This document shows positions 1-6,829 of a stretch of 64,000 nt of DNA, piece after piece. Below the pieces are notes generated by a model, which saw only the letters and a list, made by a program, of their open reading frames with translations, was not told where the DNA came from and ran no database searches. The position numbers were made by a program, and so were the translations under genes. The stretch is from an uncultured Ruminococcus sp. (GTDB taxonomy: Bacteria > Bacillota > Clostridia > Oscillospirales > Ruminococcaceae): the NCBI RefSeq assembly GCF_934476685.1, contig NZ_CAKSNX010000002.1, positions 186,001 through 250,000 on the forward strand, given 5' to 3'. Position 1 is the first letter of the stretch; each line of letters opens with the position of its first letter.

Positions 1-109
1 ACATTCTTTTGCATGGTATGCATGAATCGGAATAGAAATCCGCAATAACAAGCTTATCCTTTTCTGAGATCTCAGCCTTTATAGTCTGTGTGTTAGCTCT
101 TACCGCCAT
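1..109 (-). CDS. Thioredoxin-family protein, N-terminal part only
   Basis: The first 36 codons are visible and the gene runs off the left edge. The protein starts MAVRANTQTIKAEIS and contains VIADFYSDSCIPCKRM, the strand-helix junction of a thioredoxin fold with a CIPC redox motif near residues 31-34. Its ATG overlaps the tusA stop codon (TAATG), so it is translationally coupled as the fourth gene of the metY-sulfite reductase-tusA operon. The ribosome site GGTGGGAG lies 4 bases upstream. A role as reductant or sulfur-relay partner for the neighbouring sulfite reductase and TusA is inferred from context. CIPC differs from the classical CGPC, so the redox potential and partner may differ from housekeeping thioredoxin. 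Confidence 0.85.
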   Translation of the reverse strand, partial: MAVRANTQTIKAEISEKDKLVIADFYSDSCIPCKRM

Positions 110-354
110 TAATCTCCCACCTTTTCTACAATAAGGTCGTATGTGCCGTCCTCATTGTTGATGAGCTTGAGGATCTTGTGACCCTCTTCCTTTATGCTTC
201 TCGGAACGTTCTGAACAGGTTCTCCGTCATTCATTCTGATGGAAAGTATCTGTCCTTCGTCAAGCTCTTCGAGAGCGACCTTTGCCTTTACGAATGTCGT
301 AGGGCAAACCACATTTGTTATATCTACTGTATCGTCGATCTTGTAATCAGCCAT
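109..354 (-). CDS. tusA: TusA/SirA-family sulfur carrier protein
   Basis: An 81-residue protein with the TusA core: a Cys-Pro at the start of the first helix (NVVCPTTFVKAKVALEEL) followed by a two-strand half with EGQILSIRMNDGEPVQNVP. TusA proteins carry a persulfide on this Cys and hand sulfur between enzymes. I chose the ATG at 354 because GGAGG lies just upstream and the family begins there; the frame is open further upstream but overlaps the sulfite reductase. The start overlaps the end of the sulfite reductase gene by 8 bases and the stop overlaps the thioredoxin start, so the three are tightly coupled. A role in moving sulfide or persulfide from sulfite reduction is inferred from context. 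Pro at CPxP position 4 is Thr here. Confidence 0.88.
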   Translation of the reverse strand: MADYKIDDTVDITNVVCPTTFVKAKVALEELDEGQILSIRMNDGEPVQNVPRSIKEEGHKILKLINNEDGTYDLIVEKVGD

Positions 355-1210
355 TGTTGTATACCTCCAATATTCTCTTCTCAAATTTTTCTCTGCCCAC
401 TCTGTCGATAGTGAACTTGAATCTTTCGCCTGCATTTGCGTTTTCTTCAAAGAACTTGATAGCAGCGTCGCAGATCTTCATAAGCTTTTCTTTGTCCTCG
501 ATGAATGGGATAATAGTTTCTCCCTTGTTGATGCTGTTTCCGAAAAGTCCGCCGAAAGAAACTATGTAACCGTGAACAGTATCCCATGCCTCAGTAGGAC
601 AGGCTTTGAAGCAGCGGCCGCAGAAGTTGCACTTGCTCTTATCAACGATTATCTTTCCGTCCTCGATAGTGATAGCCTTCTGTCTGCAAGCCTTTTCGCA
701 TACGCCGCAGTGGATACACTGATCTTCGTTCCACTCAACTTTGATTCCGCCTTTTATGCCAAGGTCGTTTTCCTCAGCCTTAAGGCAGTTGTTCTGACAG
801 CCTGTGATGCCGAACTTGAACTTGTGCGGAAGCTCTCTTGCGAAGTATCTGTCGTCAAGCTCCTTAGCCAGTGCGTATGTATCTATACATCCGCTTGGAC
901 ATACCGCAGCGCCCTGACAGGCTGTAATGGTTCTTACTCTCGGTCCGCATACGCCCGGTTCAACTTCACCCTCTGCAAGTGCAGCCTTAACTTCTTCAAC
1001 GTCATTGAGCTTTATAAAAGGTATCTCAACACTCTGACGTGATGTAAGGTGAACGTGTCCCTCGCCGAATTTGTCAGCGACCTCCGCAATTTTAGCAAGC
1101 TGCTTTGCTGTAAGGTTTCCGCCCACAACTCTCAGTCTGAGTGAAAAATTATTTTTCTGTTTCTGGCGCATAAAGCCGCCTTTTTTTAGTGTAGCATAAT
1201 CTACTGCCAT
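347..1210 (-). CDS. Siroheme sulfite (or nitrite) reductase with fused 2x[4Fe-4S] ferredoxin domain
   Basis: A 287-residue redox enzyme. The N-terminal half is a nitrite/sulfite reductase ferredoxin-like region (GGNLTAKQLAKIAEVADKFG, then HVHLTSRQSVEIPFI). The siroheme-[4Fe-4S] cysteines follow as C-x5-C (CQGAAVC) and C-x3-C (CQNNC). A bacterial ferredoxin insert carries two clusters, CIHCGVCEKAC and CNFCGRCFKAC. This arrangement matches the short anaerobic/assimilatory sulfite reductases (AsrC-like or Fsr-C-like), which reduce sulfite to sulfide in the cytoplasm. The start ATG has GGAGGATA upstream. It sits between metY (24 bases upstream) and tusA. The operon context, with an O-acetylhomoserine sulfhydrylase consuming sulfide, favours sulfite over nitrite. 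The siroheme genes lie at 26232-32628. Confidence 0.85.
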   Translation of the reverse strand: MAVDYATLKKGGFMRQKQKNNFSLRLRVVGGNLTAKQLAKIAEVADKFGEGHVHLTSRQSVEIPFIKLNDVEEVKAALAEGEVEPGVCGPRVRTITACQGAAVCPSGCIDTYALAKELDDRYFARELPHKFKFGITGCQNNCLKAEENDLGIKGGIKVEWNEDQCIHCGVCEKACRQKAITIEDGKIIVDKSKCNFCGRCFKACPTEAWDTVHGYIVSFGGLFGNSINKGETIIPFIEDKEKLMKICDAAIKFFEENANAGERFKFTIDRVGREKFEKRILEVYNNG

Positions 1211-1234
1211 ATTTATATCCTCCTCTGTATCTTA

Positions 1235-2461
1235 TCAGAGTTTTTCTATTGATTGTCTGAAATCTTCTATAAGATCTTCAATATCCTCTATTCCCACGCT
1301 TATGCGGATACTGTCCTCAAAAACTCCTGCGTTTGTTTTCTGTTCCTCACTGCTGTGAGTGTAAATAGTGCTTGCGGGGTGAATGACCAGCGTTCTTACA
1401 TCGCCGATATTCGTTGCATTGGTAGCAAGCTTAAGACCATTTATAAGCTTGAACGCTCTTTCTTTCGATCCCGCTCTGATAGTGAGTATCGCACCGCCTT
1501 TGCCTTTCAGCTGGCTCTGACAGAGATCGTAGTAAGGATTATCCTTTAAAGCAGGATAATTTACATCGATATCGCTGTATCCTTTAAAGAATTCAGCAAG
1601 TTGAAGAGCGTTGCTGCAACATCGTTCCATTCGCAGACCTAAGGTTTCCATACCGACACTGTTCATAAAAGCGTTCATCGGTGCAAGACAGCCGCCCACA
1701 TTTCTCCATATGCCGTTTCTCAGCTTTGCGAGATATGCGAACTTGCCGAACTTTTTATACTCTGCAAGCCCTGGAAATTTTTCATAATTCCATTTGAACT
1801 TTCCGCTGTCAACGATTATTCCGCTTATGGAATTTCCTCCGCCGTTTATGTATTTTGAAGTGGAGTGAACGATTATGTCTGCTCCGAAATCGGCAGGATT
1901 TATAAGGTACGGTGTTGCCGTTGTGCTGTCGATTATAAGCGGTATGCCTCTTGAATGAACAAGCTCGGAAACTGATCTGAGGTCAACTATCTCAAGTCCC
2001 GGATTTCCGATAAGCTCTGCAAAGACCGCCTTTGTGTTTTCATTTATAAGCGGCTCTATCTCTTCGACAGTAACGTGGTCAACGAATCGTGTTTTGATGC
2101 CGAATGGTTCAAGATCACCGAAAAGATCTATCGTTCCTCCGAAAAGACCTGCGCTTGCAATGACCTCGTCGCCTGCTTTAAGAATGTTCAGCAGCGACAT
2201 CGTTACGGCCGCCATTCCCGAAGAACAGGATATAGCGCCGATACCCTTTTCAAGAGTATTTATTCTGTTCTCAAAAGAGGAAACAGTAGGATTGCTTATT
2301 CTTGTATATGCAAAACCCGGAGCTTTGTTATTGAATACTTTTTCAAGCTGTTCAGCAGATTCCTGTGCGAAAGCATTTACCTGATAAATAGGTGTAAGCG
2401 TTGCACCGGCTGATTTTTCAGCCTCGAAACCGCCGTGTATAAGTTCGGTATTGAACCTCAT
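1235..2461 (-). CDS. metY: O-acetylhomoserine aminocarboxypropyltransferase (sulfhydrylase)
   Basis: A 408-residue Cys/Met-metabolism PLP enzyme. The PLP-lysine motif is HSTSKYINGGG; the N-terminus NTELIHGGFEAEKSAGAT and the SNPTVSSFENRINTLEKG block are typical of MetY/OAH sulfhydrylases. It makes homocysteine (or cysteine from O-acetylserine) from sulfide. The internal ATG at 2461 is preferred to the open frame up to 2530: it follows GGGGG, matches family N-termini, and the upstream stretch contains the promoter. It is the first gene of the operon and its product would use the sulfide formed by the next gene. Exact substrate (acetyl-homoserine versus succinyl-homoserine) cannot be decided from sequence alone. 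Confidence 0.9.
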   Translation of the reverse strand: MRFNTELIHGGFEAEKSAGATLTPIYQVNAFAQESAEQLEKVFNNKAPGFAYTRISNPTVSSFENRINTLEKGIGAISCSSGMAAVTMSLLNILKAGDEVIASAGLFGGTIDLFGDLEPFGIKTRFVDHVTVEEIEPLINENTKAVFAELIGNPGLEIVDLRSVSELVHSRGIPLIIDSTTATPYLINPADFGADIIVHSTSKYINGGGNSISGIIVDSGKFKWNYEKFPGLAEYKKFGKFAYLAKLRNGIWRNVGGCLAPMNAFMNSVGMETLGLRMERCCSNALQLAEFFKGYSDIDVNYPALKDNPYYDLCQSQLKGKGGAILTIRAGSKERAFKLINGLKLATNATNIGDVRTLVIHPASTIYTHSSEEQKTNAGVFEDSIRISVGIEDIEDLIEDFRQSIEKL

Positions 2462-2501
2462 ACAGCATACCCCCTTGTGTAATTTTTCCTTTGCTGAAGC
2501 T

Positions 2502-2538
2502 ATTATACAGCATAAAACATACAAAGTCAATAGGAATA
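2502..2538 (-). promoter_or_regulatory. metY operon promoter with overlapping ATAGGAATA element
   Basis: On the minus strand TTGACT (2530-2525), a 17-base spacer, then TATAAT (2507-2502). Directly upstream of the -35 is ATAGGAATA (plus-strand 2530-2538), which resembles the right half of the known CymR (Rrf2 family) cysteine-regulon operator (consensus end ATnGGAATT). Repression by the divergent Rrf2 gene product is inferred. Confidence 0.75.
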
Positions 2539-2614
2539 GTGGATTTTTTACATTTAGGATATATATTTGTGGTTTTAGTTATAAAAATTTGTGATTTTTA
2601 TTTCATTCTGCCTA

Positions 2615-2663
2615 TTGACATATATGAAAAAATGATATAAAATATACTAAAGTGATAGGAATA
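2615..2663 (+). promoter_or_regulatory. rrf2 promoter with ATAGGAATA element
   Basis: TTGACA (2615-2620), 17 bases, TAAAAT (2638-2643). A second copy of ATAGGAATA is at 2655-2663, near the expected transcription start. The -35 is also preceded by CCTATTGAC, identical to the sequence around the metY -35. The arrangement suggests autoregulation together with control of metY. Confidence 0.65.
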
Positions 2664-2700
2664 ATATGTTTAATGAGAAAAGGAGGCAGCAAAAGCAGCT

Positions 2701-3153
2701 ATGAAGATATCAACTAAAGTAGAATGCGGCATAATCGCAATATCAGATATAGCAATGTTTTCTGTTGACGGAGAAACTGTTACTGTATATAGTATCGCTG
2801 AACGCAGAAATATATCAGCAAAATACCTTGAACAGATACTTACATCTTTAAGACATTCAAAGCTGATAAAAGGTATAAAAGGCTCAAGAGGCGGGTATAT
2901 TCTTTCTAAAAAGGCTAAAGAGATCACACTCGGCGAGATAATCGACGCTCTCGATCCTTCTATAATAGGTAATGAGATAGCAGACGTGAATGAGGAAAGC
3001 AATAAGCTCACAGAAGCCATAGATAAGTTTTTGTGGAGCAAGATAGAAAATGATGTTCAGTCATTCACTTCATCGGTAACTCTTGATGATCTTGTAAAAT
3101 TCTATGAGAACGCTCTTGATGAACAGCAGAGCGAGCCGATGTATTATATATGA
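2701..3153 (+). CDS. Rrf2-family transcriptional regulator, CymR/IscR-like
   Basis: A 150-residue winged-helix protein. The helix-turn-helix is YSIAERRNISAKYLEQILTS, then the wing GIKGSRGGYILSKKAKEITL, which are hallmark Rrf2 segments. There are no cysteines in the region where IscR binds its cluster, so it is closer in character to CymR, which senses cysteine status through the O-acetylserine lyase CysK in Bacillus. It is divergent from metY and immediately upstream of trxB (21 bases), with a good AGGAGG site. Inferred role: repressor of sulfur assimilation. The effector is unknown, since no cysK partner is in the window. Confidence 0.88.
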   Translation: MKISTKVECGIIAISDIAMFSVDGETVTVYSIAERRNISAKYLEQILTSLRHSKLIKGIKGSRGGYILSKKAKEITLGEIIDALDPSIIGNEIADVNEESNKLTEAIDKFLWSKIENDVQSFTSSVTLDDLVKFYENALDEQQSEPMYYI

Positions 3154-3174
3154 TTTGAAAGCGAGGTAACTTTG

Positions 3175-4077
3175 ATGTATGATATTATAGTTATAGGCAG
3201 CGGTCCTGCGGGACTTTCTGCCGCTATATATGCTAAAAGAGCGCTGCTGAGCGTTGTTGTGGCGGAAAAGGATTATATGGGTACGGGACAAATATCCGTT
3301 ACCGAACGTGTGGAGAATTATCCGGGACTTTATGGTCTTAGCGGATATGATCTCGGTGAAAAGTTCAGAGAACACGCTGAAACCCTCGGCGCAGAGTTTT
3401 TTGAGGGCGAGGCAGATAAGATCGAAAACAAGGACGGTCTGTGGACAATTCATTTTAAGGACGGCACAGAAAAAACAGCCAAAGCAGTTATCTATACAGC
3501 AGGAACGTCTTACAGACATCTTGGTGTGGAGGGTGACGGCAAGCAGAGAATATCCTACTGCGCAGTATGCGACGGATTTTTCTATAAGGATAAGACCGTA
3601 GCAGTTATCGGCGGCGGAGATACGGCTCTTGGTGACGCACTTTATCTTTCAAAGCTGGCAAAAACAGTATATCTTGTACACCGCCGTGACGAGTTCAGAG
3701 CTAACAAGTCGCTCCAGCAGAAGGTAAGTCAGACTGAAAATATCGTTCCTGTAATGAATGCAAAGGTACTGGAAGTTACAGGCGGAGAAAATGCCGAGGG
3801 CATGATCTATGCAGTGAACGGCGAAAAGAAAGAACTTGCTCTTGACGGAATTTTCTGCGCAGTGGGAAGTGTGCCTAATACTCAGCTGCTAGACGGCGTA
3901 TGCGACCTTGACGGTTCAGGCTATGTTGTAGCAGGGGAGGATACTGTAACATCAGCAGCAGGATTTTTTGCCGCAGGCGACGTGCGTACAACTCCTCTCA
4001 GACAGGTAGTGACCGCCGCAGCAGACGGAGCAAACGCTGTAAATTCAGCTGAAAAATATATTTCAGAAAATTTCTGA
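3175..4077 (+). CDS. trxB: Thioredoxin reductase
   Basis: A 300-residue FAD/NADPH disulfide reductase. The FAD-binding GSGPAGLSAAIYAKRA is at residues 8-23, the redox-active CAVC followed by DG is near residue 126, and the NADPH motif is GGGDTALGDAL with the HRRDEFRA loop. The C-terminal FAD motif is FFAAGDVRTTPLRQV. Length and order match TrxB. ATG 3175 is chosen over the TTG at 3172 because spacing to GCGAGG is better. It lies 21 bases after rrf2, so it is probably co-transcribed and under the same sulfur control. It would reduce the thioredoxins at 1-109 and 4152-4466. Confidence 0.93.
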   Translation: MYDIIVIGSGPAGLSAAIYAKRALLSVVVAEKDYMGTGQISVTERVENYPGLYGLSGYDLGEKFREHAETLGAEFFEGEADKIENKDGLWTIHFKDGTEKTAKAVIYTAGTSYRHLGVEGDGKQRISYCAVCDGFFYKDKTVAVIGGGDTALGDALYLSKLAKTVYLVHRRDEFRANKSLQQKVSQTENIVPVMNAKVLEVTGGENAEGMIYAVNGEKKELALDGIFCAVGSVPNTQLLDGVCDLDGSGYVVAGEDTVTSAAGFFAAGDVRTTPLRQVVTAAADGANAVNSAEKYISENF

Positions 4078-4104
4078 TCTTATAAAATTGCAGATGCACA
4101 AAAA

Positions 4105-4135
4105 AGCTGCTGCACTTCATATCGGTGCAGCAGCT
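4105..4135. terminator. Bidirectional terminator between trxB and trx
   Basis: Perfect 11-base-pair stem AGCTGCTGCAC / GTGCAGCAGCT with a 9-base loop, flanked by A-rich and T-rich runs. It serves the convergent trxB (plus) and thioredoxin (minus) genes. Confidence 0.8.
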
Positions 4136-4151
4136 GATTTTCTGTCCTGAC

Positions 4152-4466
4152 TTATTTAAGCTTTTTGATGTTTTCTGCAATGATGAGTTTGTGTGTAAAG
4201 CCTGTAAGCTTTTCCTTGATGTCACCGTTCTTTATAAAAAGAAGCGTTGGCAAAGCGGTTATATCATATCTCTGAGCCAGCTCAGGCTGTGCAGTGATAT
4301 CGCACTTTGCAATAACAGCATTCTCACCCTGCTCATCAGCATTTTCTTTAAGTCCTGCCTCAGTACGTTTGCAGTGTGTGCAGGTCGGTGAATAAAACTC
4401 AATAACGAGAGGTTTGTCTGTTGAAATGATCTCATTGTAATTCTGATTTGTAAGCTCTGTAAGCAT
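4152..4466 (-). CDS. trxA: Thioredoxin
   Basis: A 104-residue thioredoxin with the active site FYSPTCTHCKRTEAGL (CTHC, residues 29-32) and the cis-Pro strand ITALPTLLFIKNG. CTHC is atypical compared with CGPC. It has its own promoter and GGAGG site. It is convergent with trxB and is the probable substrate of that reductase. Functional assignment as a general or sulfur-specific reductant is inferred. Confidence 0.9.
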   Translation of the reverse strand: MLTELTNQNYNEIISTDKPLVIEFYSPTCTHCKRTEAGLKENADEQGENAVIAKCDITAQPELAQRYDITALPTLLFIKNGDIKEKLTGFTHKLIIAENIKKLK

Positions 4467-4525
4467 TTTAAATCGTCCTCCTTAAAATTCATTGTAATCA
4501 TATCATAATAATATGAATTAATGAC

Positions 4526-4554
4526 AGTATAGCATTTTTAAAAGCAGTTGTCAA
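4526..4554 (-). promoter_or_regulatory. Promoter of the 4152-4466 thioredoxin
   Basis: Minus strand TTGACA (4554-4549), 17 bases, TATACT (4531-4526). About 60 bases upstream of the start codon. Confidence 0.75.
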
Positions 4555-4645
4555 GGCTTTGTGAGAAAGAAATCTGCTTTTATAATATATTTTATTTTTG
4601 ACCTATGACGGAGAAAAAATGCGTAAACTGCGGCATATTTTACAA

Positions 4646-4675
4646 ATCATAATTTGCATATAGGTTAATTATGAT
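4646..4675. promoter_or_regulatory. Inverted repeat in the trx / sulfonate-operon intergenic region
   Basis: ATCATAATT and AATTATGAT (9-base arms) separated by 12 bases. It lies in the 461-base gap between 4466 and 4928, upstream of the sulfonate operon promoter. It could be an activator site. Apart from this repeat, the promoters and the leader described separately, I see nothing in this gap. Confidence 0.35.
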
Positions 4676-4743
4676 TAATATACACAATAATCGGTTCAAC
4701 TGTTAGAATTATTAGTAATTTGCTACAAAACTGAAAAAAATGG

Positions 4744-4771
4744 TTGACATTCTGAGAAAAATGTGTATAAT
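4744..4771 (+). promoter_or_regulatory. Promoter of the sulfonate/sulfotransferase operon
   Basis: TTGACA (4744-4749), 16-base spacer, TATAAT (4766-4771). Transcription would begin near 4778, giving a leader of about 150 bases before the ABC ATPase start. Confidence 0.75.
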
Positions 4772-4815
4772 AAGAAACATACTAATCCTATCGAGTTAAT
4801 ATGGAATGAGGTAAG

Positions 4816-4860
4816 ATGATGAAAAACTATCTTGAACATAAGCGAATGCAGCGATGTTGA
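4816..4860 (+). CDS. Candidate 14-residue leader peptide ending Arg-Cys
   Basis: A short ORF in the operon leader encodes MMKNYLEHKRMQRC followed by TGA. It has its own strong ribosome site (GGAATGAGGT, 4-5 bases upstream) and starts about 40 bases into the predicted transcript. The penultimate sense codons are Arg and Cys, fitting a peptide whose translation reports cysteinyl-tRNA supply in front of a sulfur-acquisition operon. Downstream are two mutually exclusive hairpins. The reading frame and ribosome site are direct observations; the regulatory role is inference by analogy with cysteine-codon attenuators. Confidence 0.55.
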   Translation: MMKNYLEHKRMQRC

Positions 4861-4870
4861 CAGCAGGGAA

Positions 4871-4898
4871 TGCCAAAAGGCAGAAAGAAGATCTGCCT
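4871..4898 (+). promoter_or_regulatory. Alternative hairpins after the leader ORF
   Basis: Hairpin A: TGCC-AAAA-GGCA (4871-4882). Hairpin B: AGGCAGA (4878-4884) with TCTGCCT (4892-4898). They share the GGCAGA segment and cannot form together. Hairpin B lacks a U-tract, so any effect would be on translation or RNA stability rather than classical termination. Confidence 0.45.
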
Positions 4899-4927
4899 GA
4901 AAAAATATTATATCGGAGTTGTCAGCT

Positions 4928-5995
4928 ATGTACATTGAATTAAAGAATATAAATAAAAGCTTTGGAGATTTCAAAGCGTCGGATAACGTAAGCTTCGGAA
5001 TTGAAAAAGGAAAGCTTATCGGTCTGTTAGGACCGAGCGGCAGCGGAAAAACAACTATCCTCCGTATGCTTGCAGGTCTTGAAAAACAGGACAGCGGTGA
5101 CATTTTTATAAACGGCAAGAACGTTAATAAGCTTGCATCGAGCGAAAGAGGAATAGGCTTTGTTTTTCAGAGCTACGCTTTGTTCCCGTTCAAGACTGTA
5201 TATGATAATATTGCATACGGACTTAAAGTTCAGAAAAAAGATAAGGCTTACATAAAACAGCGTGTTACCGAGCTGCTGGAGCTTGTGGGACTTCCCGATA
5301 CAGCAAACAGATATCCGGATCAGCTCAGCGGCGGTCAGCGTCAGCGTATAGCTCTTGCGAGAGCGCTTGCACCTCAACCTGAACTCCTTCTCCTTGATGA
5401 ACCTTTCGCAGCAATAGACGCAAAGGTAAGAAAGGAACTGAGAACTTGGCTTCGTGAAACTATCGACAAGATCGGAATAACAAGCATCTTCGTTACTCAC
5501 GATCAGGACGAGGCGATAGAAGTTGCAGACGAGATCGTAATTACAAATAAGGGAAGAGTTGAACAGGTCGGAAATCCTGTTGAGATCTACCTTGAACCTA
5601 AAACACCTTTCGTTGCACAGTTTATCGGTCAGTCAGCTATCATAGAAGATTTCAGCAGACTTAAAGGCTTTGAATCTGATAAGAGTGATCTTTCAGCAGT
5701 AATAAGACCTGAGTTTATCGAAATAAATAAATTCGAGGACAGCGGCTACCACCAGTTTGAAAGTGCCATGGAGGACGGCATTGTTGAGGATATCTCATTC
5801 AGAGGCAGCAACTTTGAAGTCCATACAAAGATCAACGGCATAACCGTTACAGGCAGATATCCGCTCAATGCACCAAGACTTAAAAAGGGAGATAAGGTAA
5901 AAGTCCTTATCAAAAAGCTGTATACCATAAATAATGACAGCACAGAAATTCTTGTAAACAAGGCTCTTGATGATTCAGAGCTGTATTACATCTAG
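4928..5995 (+). CDS. ABC transporter ATPase, sulfonate/sulfate-type (SsuB/TauB/CysA-like)
   Basis: A 355-residue importer ATPase. Walker A GPSGSGKTT near residue 37, Q-loop FQSYALFPF, signature LSGGQRQR, Walker B LLLLDEPFAAID and the switch His in VTHDQDEA are all present. Residues 240-355 form a TOBE-like regulatory extension, which is uncommon in the Tau/Ssu family but normal in CysA/PotA types. ATG 4928 is chosen because it has GGAG about 9 bases upstream; the TTG at 4919 is too close to it. It energises the permease 11 bases downstream. Substrate is probably a sulfonate or sulfate ester, judged from the adjacent binding protein and sulfotransferase. Confidence 0.85.
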   Translation: MYIELKNINKSFGDFKASDNVSFGIEKGKLIGLLGPSGSGKTTILRMLAGLEKQDSGDIFINGKNVNKLASSERGIGFVFQSYALFPFKTVYDNIAYGLKVQKKDKAYIKQRVTELLELVGLPDTANRYPDQLSGGQRQRIALARALAPQPELLLLDEPFAAIDAKVRKELRTWLRETIDKIGITSIFVTHDQDEAIEVADEIVITNKGRVEQVGNPVEIYLEPKTPFVAQFIGQSAIIEDFSRLKGFESDKSDLSAVIRPEFIEINKFEDSGYHQFESAMEDGIVEDISFRGSNFEVHTKINGITVTGRYPLNAPRLKKGDKVKVLIKKLYTINNDSTEILVNKALDDSELYYI

Positions 5996-6006
5996 GAGGA
6001 GTCGAA

Positions 6007-6789
6007 ATGGAAAATACAAATACAAGATCCTCCGGGAAGATCGTGCAGAAGATACTTAAATGCGGCATCATCTCGTGGGCGGTCATACTTACGATATGGG
6101 GACTTGGTTCACTTGCATATGACGAATATTTTCTTCCAAGCCCAAAAGAAACACTTGACAGTTTAAAGCTGCTCATACAGGACGGAACACTTTGGGCAGA
6201 CATTGCGGCAAGTATCAGCAGAGTAATAAAAGGCTGGCTGCTTGCAATAGTTTTTGCAGTTCCGATGGGACTTCTGGTGGGAAACTTCAAGCCAGTACGC
6301 TGGCTGGTAGAACCTATCCTGAGCTTTTTCAGATTCGTTCCCGCTATTGCCCTTACAACACTTTTCCTCATGTGGTTCGGAGTTGGTGAAGAGTCAAAGA
6401 TAGCGCTTATCTTCTACGCATCATTCTTCCCTATGTTCGTAAACACCATTGCAGGAGTAGCCTCAACGGACAGATCACTTGTTGAAGCTGCATCGTGTAT
6501 GGGAGCAAAGAAAGCGAGAGTTTTCTTTACAGTAGTCGTACCGTCAGCAGTATCGAATATCTATACAGGCATACGTCTTGGACTCAGCTCAGCTATCATC
6601 TGCGTTATCGCAGCAGAAATGCTCGTAGGCAGCGACGGCCTTGGATATCTTATCAACAGCTCAAAGCTTTATTATAAAACAAGCTGGGCATTCGCAGGTA
6701 TCGTAACTCTTGCAGTTATAGGCTTTGCAGCAGACAGAATACTGCAGTTTATCGGTAAAAAGAAATTGAAACATTACGGAGTTAAATAA
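6007..6789 (+). CDS. ABC transporter permease, SsuC/TauC-like
   Basis: A 260-residue inner-membrane protein with six hydrophobic segments and the cytoplasmic EAA loop EAASCMGAKKARVFFTVVVP that docks on the ATPase. The segment FLPSPKETLDSLKLL at the N-terminus is characteristic of the nitrate/taurine/sulfonate (BPD_transp_1) family. It has AGGAGG upstream and is 11 bases after the ATPase. It forms the membrane channel of the importer with the ATPase and the lipoprotein that follows. Confidence 0.88.
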   Translation: MENTNTRSSGKIVQKILKCGIISWAVILTIWGLGSLAYDEYFLPSPKETLDSLKLLIQDGTLWADIAASISRVIKGWLLAIVFAVPMGLLVGNFKPVRWLVEPILSFFRFVPAIALTTLFLMWFGVGEESKIALIFYASFFPMFVNTIAGVASTDRSLVEAASCMGAKKARVFFTVVVPSAVSNIYTGIRLGLSSAIICVIAAEMLVGSDGLGYLINSSKLYYKTSWAFAGIVTLAVIGFAADRILQFIGKKKLKHYGVK

Positions 6790-6829
6790 TCAAAAACAAC
6801 CAAAAATAAATTTAAGGGAGCAGATCACA

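Noticed and set aside
572..1042. Plus-strand frame inside the sulfite reductase
   Set aside because: It has no ribosome site and lies fully opposite a gene with clear metal-binding motifs.
4778..4927. S-box or other known sulfur riboswitch in the sulfonate leader
   Set aside because: None of the conserved SAM or SAH riboswitch segments are present; a leader ORF with hairpins explains the region better.
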